Made by a program: the position numbers and the translations under genes. Below are positions 50,753 to 60,168 of a DNA stretch of 64,000 bases, piece by piece. Below the pieces are notes generated by a model. The model saw only the letters and a program-made list of their open reading frames with translations. It did no database searches and had not been told where the DNA came from. Source of the stretch: [Mycobacterium] vasticus (GTDB lineage Bacteria; Actinomycetota; Actinomycetes; Mycobacteriales; Mycobacteriaceae); contig NZ_CP084028.1 of assembly GCF_020181595.1 (NCBI RefSeq), positions 2,043,731-2,107,730 of the forward strand, given 5' to 3'. The first letter of the stretch is position 1, and each line of letters opens with the position of its first letter.

Positions 50753-52138
50753 CTAGCTGATCGCGCGTTCGACGCCGCGCTGGGCCTCGGCGGCCAGCAC
50801 CTCGAGCTGTTCGAGGCGGGTCCGGGCGAAGGCCTGCTGCTCGGTGATCGTGAGCTGCCCGCGCCGGGTGCTCAGGAACGTCACGTTCCAGGACAGCAGG
50901 GTGCTGATCTTGTTCTTGAATCCGACCAGGTACACCAAGTGCAGCACCAGCCATGCCAGCCAGGCCAGGAAGCCGCTGAACTCCAGCGGGCCGATCTTGG
51001 TGACCGCGGAGAATCGCGACACCGTGGCCATCGAGCCCTTGTCCAGGTACTGGAACGGTTCGCGGTCGACCGGGTCGGCGCCGCCGAGTTCGGCCTTGAT
51101 AGTGCTGGCCGCGTGCTTGGCGCCCTGGATGGCGCCCTGGGCCATACCCGGGACTCCGTCAACGGCCGCCATGTCGCCCACTACGAAGACGTTCGGGTGG
51201 CCCGGGACGGACAGGTCGGGCAGAACCTTGACCCGCCCGGCCCGGTCGAGTTCGACGGCGGACTGCTCGGCGAGGTCGCGGCCCAGCGGGCTGGCCGAGA
51301 CGCCTGCGGACCACACCTTGCACTGGGATTCGATGCGCCGGGTGGTGCCGTCGGCGTCCTTGACAGTCAGGCCGTTGCGGTCGACATCGGTGACCATGGC
51401 GCCCAGCTGGATCTCCACGCCCATCTTCTGCAGCCGCTCGGAAGCTTTGATGCCCAGTTTCTCGCCCATCGGCGGCAGGACGGCCGGGGCGGCGTCGAGC
51501 AGGATGACCCGCGCCTTGGTCGAATCGATGTTGCGGAACGCGCCCTTGAGCGTGTAGTTGGCCAACTCGGCGATCTGCCCGGCCATCTCGACGCCGGTGG
51601 GGCCCGCGCCGACCACCGTGAACGTCAGCAGCTTCTCGCGGCGCGCGGCGTCGCTGGAACGTTCGGCCTGCTCGAACGCGCTCAGAATGCGGCCGCGCAG
51701 TTCGAGGGCGTCGTCGATGGTCTTCATGCCGGGCGCGAACTCGGCGAACTGGTCGTTGCCGAAGTAGGACTGGCCCGCGCCGGCGGCGATGATCAGGCTG
51801 TCGTACGGGGTGTTGTAGGTGTGGCCGAGCACCTCGGAGGTGACGAATTGTCCGGCCAGGTCGATGCCGGTGACGTCGCCCAGGAGGACCTGCGCGTTGC
51901 GCTGATTGCGCAGCACCACGCGGGTGGACGGTGCGATCTCGCCTTCGGAGAGAATCCCGGTCGCCACCTGATAAAGCAGGGGCTGGAACAGGTGGTGGGT
52001 GGTGCGGGCGATCAGCTTGACATCCACATCAGCCCGCTTGAGCTTTTTGGCCGCGGTCAGACCACCGAATCCAGAGCCGATAATGACGACCTGGTGGCGT
52101 CGGTTCGGTTGCGCAGTGATTTCAGGCTGGGCACTCAT
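50753..52138 (-). CDS. ndh: Type II NADH dehydrogenase
   Basis: This 461-residue flavoprotein passes electrons from NADH to menaquinone without proton pumping. It has two dinucleotide-binding motifs (VVIIGSGFGGLTAA for FAD and FTVVGAGPTGVEMA for NADH), the quinone-site segment GMAQGAIQGAKHAA, and a C-terminal hydrophobic helix (FLAWLAWLVLHLVYLVGF) that attaches it to the membrane. It matches Rv1854c (463). The ATG at 52138 begins MSAQPEITAQ. Confidence 0.95.
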   Translation of the reverse strand: MSAQPEITAQPNRRHQVVIIGSGFGGLTAAKKLKRADVDVKLIARTTHHLFQPLLYQVATGILSEGEIAPSTRVVLRNQRNAQVLLGDVTGIDLAGQFVTSEVLGHTYNTPYDSLIIAAGAGQSYFGNDQFAEFAPGMKTIDDALELRGRILSAFEQAERSSDAARREKLLTFTVVGAGPTGVEMAGQIAELANYTLKGAFRNIDSTKARVILLDAAPAVLPPMGEKLGIKASERLQKMGVEIQLGAMVTDVDRNGLTVKDADGTTRRIESQCKVWSAGVSASPLGRDLAEQSAVELDRAGRVKVLPDLSVPGHPNVFVVGDMAAVDGVPGMAQGAIQGAKHAASTIKAELGGADPVDREPFQYLDKGSMATVSRFSAVTKIGPLEFSGFLAWLAWLVLHLVYLVGFKNKISTLLSWNVTFLSTRRGQLTITEQQAFARTRLEQLEVLAAEAQRGVERAIS

Positions 52139-52256
52139 GGGAATCGGGTTGCTCCTCAACGGCGACTGCGTTCACAGATACGCTAGTCGACCCGCTCGGC
52201 GGTCACCGCATTCGTTGGTTGTGGGATTAACCACTCCCTGCCTGTTGAGGTGGCGG

Positions 52257-52928
52257 TCAGGCGAATTGAGCCAGTGCGCCGTGGCTGACATGCAGGGTCT
52301 GGCCGGTGATGTGCCGGGCCGACGGTGTGGTCAAAAACACTGCCAGGCGCGCGATCTCGGCGGCAACCGTCGGCCGGGTGCTGACAAGACCGTCGTAACC
52401 CGGGCGGATGCCGGCGCCGGCCGCGACCACGTTGACGGTGATCCCGCGGGTCCCGAACGCGGTTGCCTGCCCGGCGGTCCAGTTCGACAGGGCGGCCTTG
52501 ATGGCCGCGTCGGGTCCACCCTCGTCCGGGCACTCCGGCACCACCGAGATGACCGATCCACCGGACCGCAGGTGGTCGCCGACGGTCGCGAGCGTGAGCA
52601 CCGCCGAGAGCACCGTGGAGTCCAGCGCGCTGCGCCACGCGGAGGCCTGGTCGGCCAGCGTGTAGGCGCGCGGGTCTCCGCCGTGCCAGCGCGGCGCCGG
52701 GACGTTGACGATGGTGTCCAGGTGCTGCGGGAAGAGGCTGCGGGCCTGTTGCAGGCTCGCCGGGTCGGAGTTGTCGCACACGACTGCGTTGGCGTCGAGT
52801 TCCTTGGCGGCGATCTCGAGTTCCGGGCCGCGCATACCCGCCAGAGTCACGGTATGTCCGGCCTCGGTGAAGCCTTCTGCGACCGCACGACCCAGTTCGG
52901 TGTCACCACCTGTGACCAGCACATCCAT
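52257..52928 (-). CDS. SDR-family protein with non-canonical active site (Rv1856c-like)
   Basis: This 223-residue protein has a Rossmann start MDVLVTGGDTELGRAVAEGF and the C-terminal ITGQTLHVSHG typical of short-chain dehydrogenases. The usual YxxxK reads DAAIK in GGPDAAIKAALSNW, so the catalytic tyrosine is replaced by Asp, while the Lys is kept. It may be a low-activity or non-enzymatic member. The fold and length fit Rv1856c. It is divergent from modA. The 118 bases between it and ndh hold nothing I can name. Confidence 0.8.
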   Translation of the reverse strand: MDVLVTGGDTELGRAVAEGFTEAGHTVTLAGMRGPELEIAAKELDANAVVCDNSDPASLQQARSLFPQHLDTIVNVPAPRWHGGDPRAYTLADQASAWRSALDSTVLSAVLTLATVGDHLRSGGSVISVVPECPDEGGPDAAIKAALSNWTAGQATAFGTRGITVNVVAAGAGIRPGYDGLVSTRPTVAAEIARLAVFLTTPSARHITGQTLHVSHGALAQFA

Positions 52929-52959
52929 CGGTCGAACCTCCTCGTGTTCGCAGCTATGT

Positions 52960-52971
52960 TACTGGACAGTA
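52960..52971. promoter_or_regulatory. Inverted repeat in the SDR-modA divergent promoter region
   Basis: TACTG-GA-CAGTA (52960-52971) is a perfect five-base dyad with a two-base centre, placed 32 bases before the SDR start and 61 bases before modA. It looks like an operator for a dimeric repressor. The protein is unknown. Confidence 0.4.
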
Positions 52972-53031
52972 GCCGATATGTGGGCACCAGGCGCGCCGGA
53001 CAGCGCAGCTCACTTCGATAGTGTGCGACCC

Positions 53032-53787
53032 ATGTGGCGGACCCGGGCGGTAATCGGTGCGGTGGTGAGCGTTGCGGCGGCCGGCCTGGTGGGCTGTAGT
53101 TCGGCACCCCAGACGCCGACCATCACGGTGTTCGCGGCCGCGTCGTTGAAACCGGCGTTCACCGAGATCGCCCAGCGATTCAGCACCGACCACCCGGGCA
53201 TGTCCGTGGATTTCAATTTCGCCGGCTCCTCGGACCTGGCCACCCAGCTGACCCAGGGCGCGGGCGCGGACGTGTTCGCCTCGGCCAACACCACCCAGAT
53301 GGACAAGGTCGCCCAGGCCGGCCTGCTCGACGGTCCCGCGGTGCCGTTCGCCACCAACACGCTGGTGATCGTCACCCGGCCCGGAAACCCGGACGCGGTG
53401 CACTCTTTCGCCGATCTGACCCGGCCCGGACTCGTCGTGGTGGTCTGCCAGCCGCCGGTGCCGTGCGGAGCCGCCACCCGCAAGGTGGCCGACAGCCTCG
53501 GAGTCACGCTGGAGCCGCTCAGTGAGGAATCCGACGTCACCGACGTGCTCAACAAGGTCATCACCGGCCAGGCCGATGCCGGCGTGGTCTATCGCACCGA
53601 CGCGATCAACGCCGGCGACAAGGTCACCACCGTCGAGTTCCCCCAATCCGCCGAGGCCGTCAACACCTACCCGATAGCGCTGATCAAAGACGCACCGCAG
53701 GCCGGACCGGCCCGCGACTTCGTCGACCTGGTCACCGGCGAAGCGGGCCAGAAGGTGCTGGACGCGGCCGGCTTCGGTAAGCCCTGA
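53032..53787 (+). CDS. modA: ModA, molybdate-binding lipoprotein
   Basis: This 251-residue solute-binding protein has a lipoprotein signal with lipobox LVGC (Cys22), then the ModA motifs TVFAAASLKPAFTEIA, FNFAGSSDLATQLTQGAGADVFASA and the ligand-contact segment ADAGVVYRTDA. It captures molybdate (or tungstate) outside the membrane for ModBC. The ATG at 53032 gives a complete signal peptide; the open frame continues upstream without conservation. Six bases separate it from modB. Confidence 0.94.
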   Translation: MWRTRAVIGAVVSVAAAGLVGCSSAPQTPTITVFAAASLKPAFTEIAQRFSTDHPGMSVDFNFAGSSDLATQLTQGAGADVFASANTTQMDKVAQAGLLDGPAVPFATNTLVIVTRPGNPDAVHSFADLTRPGLVVVVCQPPVPCGAATRKVADSLGVTLEPLSEESDVTDVLNKVITGQADAGVVYRTDAINAGDKVTTVEFPQSAEAVNTYPIALIKDAPQAGPARDFVDLVTGEAGQKVLDAAGFGKP

Positions 53788-53793
53788 TCGCCA

Positions 53794-54585
53794 GTGGCGC
53801 ACCGGCCCACCGACCTGCCGGGCTGGGTCTATGTGCCCGCCTCGATCGGCGCCGCCTTCGTGGTCCTGCCGCTGGTGGGCATAGCGGTCAAGGTTGACTG
53901 GCCGCACTTCTGGTCGCTGATCAGCAGCCCGTCGGCGACGACCGCTCTGGGGTTGAGTCTGCGGACCGCCGCGGCCAGCACCGCGCTGTGTGTGCTGCTC
54001 GGGGTGCCGATGGCGATGGTGCTGGCGCGAAGTCACGCGAAGGTGGTGCAGGTGCTGCGTCCCCTGGTGCTGCTGCCGCTGGTGCTACCGCCGGTGGTGG
54101 GCGGCATCGCGCTGCTGTACGCCTTCGGCAGGATGGGCCTGCTGGGTCGTTACCTGGATGCGGCCGGGGTCCACATCGCCTTCACCACCACCGCGGTGGT
54201 GCTGGCTCAGACATTCGTGTCGTTGCCGTTTCTGGTGATCGCACTGGAAGGTGCGGCCCGTACCGCCGGCGCCGACTACGAGGTGGTGGCCGCAACCCTG
54301 GGCGCGCGGCCGAGCACGGTGTGGTGGCGGGTCAGCCTGCCGCTGCTGTGGCCCGGGCTGATCTCGGGTGCGGTACTGGCGTTCGCGCGGTCGCTGGGGG
54401 AGTTCGGGGCGACGCTCACCTTCGCCGGCTCCCGGGAGGGAGTCACCCGGACGTTGCCGCTGGCCATCTACCTGCAGCGGGTGACCGATGCCGACGCCGC
54501 GGCTGCGATGTCCCTGCTGCTGGTGGCCGTGGCCGCAATCGTGGTGTTGGGTCTGGGCGCCCGACGGCTGGCCGGCGTGCGGTGA
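53794..54585 (+). CDS. modB: ModB, molybdate ABC permease
   Basis: This 263-residue permease has five to six membrane helices and the EAA loop that contacts the ATPase ([20 protein letters not shown]). The ending [18 protein letters not shown] is typical of ModB/CysT permeases. It starts with GTG directly after modA, and its stop lies just ahead of modC, so modABC is a single operon. Molybdate import supplies molybdopterin enzymes. Confidence 0.93.
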   Translation: MAHRPTDLPGWVYVPASIGAAFVVLPLVGIAVKVDWPHFWSLISSPSATTALGLSLRTAAASTALCVLLGVPMAMVLARSHAKVVQVLRPLVLLPLVLPPVVGGIALLYAFGRMGLLGRYLDAAGVHIAFTTTAVVLAQTFVSLPFLVIALEGAARTAGADYEVVAATLGARPSTVWWRVSLPLLWPGLISGAVLAFARSLGEFGATLTFAGSREGVTRTLPLAIYLQRVTDADAAAAMSLLLVAVAAIVVLGLGARRLAGVR

Positions 54586-54590
54586 ACACC

Positions 54591-55706
<1,116 letters not shown>

Positions 55707-55707
55707 C

Positions 55708-55735
55708 TTGCGCCTTGCGGGCCAGACGGTAGATT
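55708..55735 (+). promoter_or_regulatory. Promoter of apa, probably giving a leaderless mRNA
   Basis: TTGCGC (55708-55713) and TAGATT (55730-55735) are 16 bases apart. The -10 ends eight bases before the apa ATG (55744), and there is no ribosome site. Transcription would therefore start at or within a base or two of the ATG. Confidence 0.6.
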
Positions 55736-55743
55736 TTTCTGCC

Positions 55744-56652
55744 ATGACACAGGTGGACCTGACCTCAGCGGCCCACAGGGGCTTTCGGGCGGCGGCGTCA
55801 GCCGCCGCGATCGCCGGCGTTCTGGCGCTGGTCGGAGCGGCCCCGGTGTATGCCGACCCGGCCCCGCCGACCCAGCCGTCGCCGGCTGGTGAGGCTCCGG
55901 CGGAAGAGCCGATCACCCCACCGGCGGGCCTGATCCCGCTGCCGCCCGAGGCGGTCGCGCCCGAGGTGGGCCGGGTTGACGACACCGCCGGGGGATTCAG
56001 CTACGTCCTGCCCGCTGGCTGGGTGCAGTCCGACACCAGCCACCTCGAGTACGGCTCGTCGCTGCTGAGCAAGAAGACCGGTGAGTCGATGCTGCCCGGC
56101 CAGCCCGCGCCGGTGGCCAACGACACCAGGATCGTGCTCGGCAAGCTGGACCAGCGGCTCTACGCCAGCGCTGAAACCGACAACGCCAAGGCCGCCACCC
56201 GGCTCGGTTCGGACATGGGCGAATTCTTCATGCCATTCCCGGGCACCCGTGCCAACCAGGCCAGCGCGCCGCTCACCGGCGGCGGGTTGACCGGGAGCGC
56301 CACCTACTACGAGGTCAAGTTCACCGACCCGGCCAAGCCGGTCGGCCAGATCTGGAGTGGCGTGATCGGCGTGCCGCCGGCCAGCGGCACCGGCCCGCAG
56401 AGCGAGCGGTGGTTCGTGGTGTGGCTGGGAACCGCCAACAACCCGGTGGACGCCGGTGCTGCAATCGCGCTGGCCGAGTCCATCCGCCCGCTCGCCGCCC
56501 CCGCGGCAGAGCCTGCCCCGGGTACGGGCCCGGCTCCCGGCGGTCCGGCACCGGCCGCCCCAGCGCCCGGTGATGTGGCACCGGCCGCGCCGGCACCCGG
56601 CGGTCCGGTACCGGACGCCGGTGCTGCACCCGCGGCGGCCCCGGCGGCCTGA
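55744..56652 (+). CDS. apa: Apa, alanine/proline-rich secreted glycoprotein (fibronectin-attachment protein)
   Basis: This 302-residue protein has a signal peptide ending VYA-DP (cleavage near residue 37), a Pro/Ala-rich segment, a conserved core ([27 protein letters not shown]..., [38 protein letters not shown]) and a C-terminal Pro/Ala tail with APAPG repeats. The core is very close to Rv1860 (Apa, 45-47 kDa antigen), which is O-mannosylated on Thr in its Pro-rich parts and binds fibronectin. The N-terminal Pro/Ala part is shorter than in M. tuberculosis and has few Thr, so glycosylation may differ. It directly follows modC but has its own promoter. Confidence 0.92.
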   Translation: MTQVDLTSAAHRGFRAAASAAAIAGVLALVGAAPVYADPAPPTQPSPAGEAPAEEPITPPAGLIPLPPEAVAPEVGRVDDTAGGFSYVLPAGWVQSDTSHLEYGSSLLSKKTGESMLPGQPAPVANDTRIVLGKLDQRLYASAETDNAKAATRLGSDMGEFFMPFPGTRANQASAPLTGGGLTGSATYYEVKFTDPAKPVGQIWSGVIGVPPASGTGPQSERWFVVWLGTANNPVDAGAAIALAESIRPLAAPAAEPAPGTGPAPGGPAPAAPAPGDVAPAAPAPGGPVPDAGAAPAAAPAA

Positions 56653-56671
56653 TCGCGGATTGAGGGCGGAT

Positions 56672-56965
56672 ATGGCCCTAAGCCATCTCGCTGTCGTGCT
56701 GTCCACTCCCACGTCGGTCAGCTGGCTGGGCTACATCCTGATCGGCGGTATCGCCGGCTGGTTCGCAAACCGCATCATCAGCGGTGGGCCGTCGGGCATC
56801 CTGCTCAACATCGCCATCGGTGTGATCGGCGGCTATCTCGGCGGGATGCTGCTTGAGTGGTTCGGCGTCGATGTCGACGCCGGCCGCAGGTGGTTCACCT
56901 TCTTCGTGGCACTGGGCGGGGCCATCGTTCTGCTGTGGATCGTCGGCCTGGTGCGCCGCAGGTAA
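56672..56965 (+). CDS. Small membrane protein, GlsB/YeaQ/YmgE family (Rv1861-like)
   Basis: This 97-residue protein has three hydrophobic helices with Gly-rich motifs GGIAGWFANRIISGG and NIAIGVIGGYLGGMLL, typical of the transglycosylase-associated (PF04226) family of stress-related small membrane proteins. The ATG at 56672 follows gagggcgg; the frame is open upstream inside apa but not conserved. It ends in LVRRR and is eight bases from the convergent CPBP gene. Function is unknown. Confidence 0.82.
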   Translation: MALSHLAVVLSTPTSVSWLGYILIGGIAGWFANRIISGGPSGILLNIAIGVIGGYLGGMLLEWFGVDVDAGRRWFTFFVALGGAIVLLWIVGLVRRR

Positions 56966-56972
56966 AGGCGGC

Positions 56973-57740
56973 TCAGGCCGACAGCTGCCACACCAGGGCG
57001 GCCGCCAGGGCGCCGACCCCGTTGAGCGACCAGTGCAGGGCGATCGGCGCGATGATGCTGCCGCTGCGCCGGCGCAGCCAGCTGAACACGAAACCGGCGG
57101 CGCCGGTGGCCAGCACCGCCAGCGTCACGCCTGCCACCATGCCGAAGAACCCGCCGCCCAACAAGCGGGTGAAGCCGACGTTGCTGCTGGTCAGTCCCAG
57201 TGAGGTGGCGACATGCCACAGCCCGAACAACAGCGAGCCGGCGGCGGCCACTCCGCGGAATCCCCACGCCCGGTGCAGTGCGCCGTGGAGTGCTCCGCGG
57301 AAGGCCAGCTCCTCGGGGATCACGGTCTGCAACGGGATGATCAGCAGCGACGCGACCAGTGCGCCGGACAGCGTGGCGTAGTGGTTGTTCAGAAACATCG
57401 GCCGGGTCCAGGGCAACAGCGCGCCGAGCGCGATGGCGCAGACCACGATCAGCACCGCGGCGGCGGCATAACCGACCCCGCTCTTCCAGTGCGCGCGGCC
57501 CAGGCCCAGCTCAGCCCAGCTCAGGCCGTTGTAGCGGACCAGGAACACTAGGCCGACCGCGGTGGCCGGCACAGTGGCAACCGCAGCCCAGGGGGTGGTG
57601 AAGTGGGCGATCAGGTTGGCCAGCGCAAGCACCACCACCACGACGGCGACGTCGACGTGGGCGCGGAACTGATGCAGCGCCGACAGCTGGGGCACCAATG
57701 GGTGATGAACTGCGGGCACTGCGAGGTCGGGGCCAGGCAT
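56973..57740 (-). CDS. CPBP-family intramembrane protease (Rv1863c-like)
   Basis: This 255-residue integral membrane protein has about eight helices and the CPBP/Abi motifs: EExxxR as EELAFR (143-148), His176 in LFGLWH, and HxxxN in HWSLNG near the C terminus. These residues form the metal-dependent active site of CAAX-like proteases. The substrate is unknown. It matches Rv1863c in size; the alcohol dehydrogenase gene (Rv1862) that precedes it in M. tuberculosis is absent here. Confidence 0.88.
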   Translation of the reverse strand: MPGPDLAVPAVHHPLVPQLSALHQFRAHVDVAVVVVVLALANLIAHFTTPWAAVATVPATAVGLVFLVRYNGLSWAELGLGRAHWKSGVGYAAAAVLIVVCAIALGALLPWTRPMFLNNHYATLSGALVASLLIIPLQTVIPEELAFRGALHGALHRAWGFRGVAAAGSLLFGLWHVATSLGLTSSNVGFTRLLGGGFFGMVAGVTLAVLATGAAGFVFSWLRRRSGSIIAPIALHWSLNGVGALAAALVWQLSA

Positions 57741-57751
57741 TGGCCGCGAGT

Positions 57752-58174
57752 CTACTCGCGATCTTTACTTGGGCCGTGCGTCTCACAGAGCACCCGGGCC
57801 GGGTCACCGGTGGAGGTGTTCTGGCTTATGACCTTCCCGTTCACGGTGACGGTGCAGGTCAGGGCACCGGGTCCGGCTGTTTGCGCGCTCAGCGAATAGG
57901 ACGCCGGGCTGACGGCATTCGTCATCGAGCCGGTCAGCTGGATCGACCACGGCAGCGCGACATCGGTGGCGTGCGCCTGACCGTTCTGCACCTGGTAGGT
58001 GACGTAGCTGGCGACGCCCGTGCCGGTCAGGTCGTAGCGGACCGGCACCTTGGTGTGGTCCGGGGTCGCGCCGGCCGTCGGGATACTGGCAATGGTGGCC
58101 GAGGCCATGAGGACGCCGGCCAGCAGCGACATTGCCCTGCGGGACATCCGGCCCGGTGACAGGTGAACAGTCAT
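57752..58174 (-). CDS. Secreted MmpS-like small protein
   Basis: This 140-residue protein has an N-terminal signal or anchor (MSRRAMSLLAGVLMASATIASIPTAGA) and a beta-sandwich-like domain with PVRYDLTGTGVASYVTYQV, VALPWSIQLT and GALTCTVTVNGKVISQN. The pattern, including LPWS and a Cys pair, matches the periplasmic domain of MmpS proteins. No MmpL gene is nearby. I chose the ATG at 58174 with agggtga upstream; a GTG at 58183 is possible. It lies 11 bases from the CPBP protease gene on the same strand. Confidence 0.72.
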   Translation of the reverse strand: MTVHLSPGRMSRRAMSLLAGVLMASATIASIPTAGATPDHTKVPVRYDLTGTGVASYVTYQVQNGQAHATDVALPWSIQLTGSMTNAVSPASYSLSAQTAGPGALTCTVTVNGKVISQNTSTGDPARVLCETHGPSKDRE

Positions 58175-58184
58175 GGCGGTCACC

Positions 58185-59420
58185 CTATCCCGCCGTGGTC
58201 CCTGGCAACGGTGTCTTCGGATCGGCCAGTCGATCGGGGTCGACTGGTGCCTGTGACCGGATCAGGGCCTTGATGTCGTCGAGGCCCTCCCAGATGTTGA
58301 CGTTCATCCCGGCCAGGACACGGTTGTCGTCGGCCAGCCAGAAACTGGTGTATTCGCGCCCGCTCACATTGCCGCGGAACACCACCCGGGAGGTTCCGGA
58401 CGCGTGGCCGACGTATTCCATCCCAAGGTCGTACTGGTCGGTGAAGAAATATGGCAGCGCATCGTATTCGGCGGATTCGCCGAGCATTCCCGCCACCGCG
58501 ACCTCTGGCTGGTTGAGCGCGTTCGCCCAGTGTTCGATGCGGATTCGGGCGCCCAGCACCGGATGCTGTGCGGCGGCGATATCACCGACCGCATAGACGT
58601 CGGGGTCGCTGCTGCGCAGCCCGGCATCGACCGACACACCTCTGTCAGCAATGGCAAGACCGGCCTGCTCCGCCAGTTCGATGTTGGCCTGGGCGCCGAC
58701 GGCGACCAGCACCGCGCCGGCATTGACCTGGGTACCGTCACCCAGTCGCAGACCACTGGCCGTACCGCCGGCCGAGGTGATCTCCGCGACCGCCGACCCC
58801 AAGCGCAGGTCGACGCCGTGTTGACGATGCAGGTCGGCGAAGACCTCACCGTTCTCTGCGCCGAGGCTGGACAGTAGCGGTAGCGCAGCCGATTCCACCA
58901 CCGTGACGTCAATGCCGCGTTGGCGGGCACTGGCCGCCACCTCCATCCCGATCCAGCCGGCACCTATCACTGCCAACGGGCTGCCTGCGCTGAACGCGGA
59001 ATCCAATGCCTCCGCGTCGTCAACCGTACGCAGGTAATGCACGCCCTTGGCATCGGCGCCCGGGATCGGCACCCGTCGCGACCGTGACCCCGTGGCCAGC
59101 AGCAGCTTGTCGTAGCCGACACCGGTGCCGTCGGACAGGCTGACGGTGTGTGCGGCCAAATCCAGCCCCACCGCGGCAGTGCCGACCCGCAGGTCGACAT
59201 CGTGCTCGCGGTACCACTCCTGGTCGTGCACCGTGAAGTCGGGGAGTTTCTTCTTGCCCGCCAAGAACTCCTTGGACAGCGGCGGGCGTTCGTAGGGGAG
59301 ATGTTGCTCTTCACCGACTAATACGATTTTCCCGTCGAAACCCTTGGCGCGCATCGCTTCTGCTGCCTTGGCTCCGGCCAGGCCGCCTCCGACGATCACG
59401 AATGTAGTGGATGCTGACAT
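58185..59420 (-). CDS. FAD-dependent ferredoxin/rubredoxin reductase (Rv1869c-like)
   Basis: This 411-residue reductase has FAD motif FVIVGGGLAGAKAAEAMR, NAD(P)H motif LAVIGAGWIGMEVAASAR and the second FAD contact SDPDVYAVGDIA. The length equals Rv1869c. The family reduces ferredoxins or rubredoxins for P450 or other monooxygenases; no such partner gene is adjacent. It is followed 10 bases later by the MmpS-like gene on the same strand. Confidence 0.9.
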   Translation of the reverse strand: MSASTTFVIVGGGLAGAKAAEAMRAKGFDGKIVLVGEEQHLPYERPPLSKEFLAGKKKLPDFTVHDQEWYREHDVDLRVGTAAVGLDLAAHTVSLSDGTGVGYDKLLLATGSRSRRVPIPGADAKGVHYLRTVDDAEALDSAFSAGSPLAVIGAGWIGMEVAASARQRGIDVTVVESAALPLLSSLGAENGEVFADLHRQHGVDLRLGSAVAEITSAGGTASGLRLGDGTQVNAGAVLVAVGAQANIELAEQAGLAIADRGVSVDAGLRSSDPDVYAVGDIAAAQHPVLGARIRIEHWANALNQPEVAVAGMLGESAEYDALPYFFTDQYDLGMEYVGHASGTSRVVFRGNVSGREYTSFWLADDNRVLAGMNVNIWEGLDDIKALIRSQAPVDPDRLADPKTPLPGTTAG

Positions 59421-59484
59421 GAGGTTCTCCGCTCTACGCCGACGTCACCGGCCAGCCTAGCGGGGATCGGTTTGGTGCGTCCGG

Positions 59485-60120
59485 TCAGTCGGCCAGTCGG
59501 GCGCGGACGTCGGCGTCGGCGGAGTAACGCACCAGGGCTGCGGCCAGCTCGGCATTGCGTCCCAGCGACAGGGCTCCGAGTTCGGTTGCGTCACCGGGTA
59601 ACCCGAGATCGCGGGCGGCCTCCAGCGCACGGTCGTCGAAGGTGGAGCGGGCCCACGGCCAGACGTCTTGGACTTCGCGGAGAAATATCTCCGCACCGGC
59701 GTCGCCGATTCCGCTGAATCCCTTGAGCAACGCGGTGGCCGATCGGGTGTCGCGCCCGCTGCGTTCGGCCAGCAGGCGCAGGTCCCCGCGGTAATCCTCC
59801 TGAACGGTCGCGGCGATCTCGACCAGAGCGGTCGCCGAACTCTCGTCGTATCGGCGGTACTGGGCTCGCGTCAGCGCCCGAAGCACGGCACTGCGATCAG
59901 CCGCGAGAATCTTGTGCGGGGTGCGCAATCCGCTGCGGAACAACTCTCGGGCGGCGCGGGCCGCTACGGCCGCGTCGGTGGGCTGGCCGGCCAGCAGGCA
60001 CAGCACCAGCAGCTGGAACAGGGGCATCGGCTGGTTGCGCAACCGGATCCCGGCCTCTTGCGCGTAGGTGCTGCCGGCGCGTCGAAGCAGTCGCCGCACC
60101 AGGTCTTTGTGGTTGTGCAC
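59485..60120 (-). CDS. Endonuclease III-like HhH protein (Rv1870c-like)
   Basis: This 211-residue protein has a helix-hairpin-helix segment (LLKGFSGIGDAGAEIFLREVQ) and an overall layout similar to HhH-GPD base-excision glycosylases, with FDDRALEAA as a possible aspartate site. The iron-sulfur cluster Cys residues of endonuclease III are absent. The GTG at 60120 (VHNHKDLVRRLL) fits the family start and length (Rv1870c, 211); an upstream start at 60153 adds 11 residues. Enzymatic activity is not proven. Confidence 0.78.
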   Translation of the reverse strand: MHNHKDLVRRLLRRAGSTYAQEAGIRLRNQPMPLFQLLVLCLLAGQPTDAAVAARAARELFRSGLRTPHKILAADRSAVLRALTRAQYRRYDESSATALVEIAATVQEDYRGDLRLLAERSGRDTRSATALLKGFSGIGDAGAEIFLREVQDVWPWARSTFDDRALEAARDLGLPGDATELGALSLGRNAELAAALVRYSADADVRARLAD

Positions 60121-60168
60121 TGCCCCGGTGTACCCGCATCGCCGACGGCTCAAACAGCGTGTGGTCCG

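Noticed and set aside
53988..54590. N-terminal extension of modC into modB
   Set aside because: The extra residues are a shifted reading of modB; ModC homology starts at MAQRL, at 54591.
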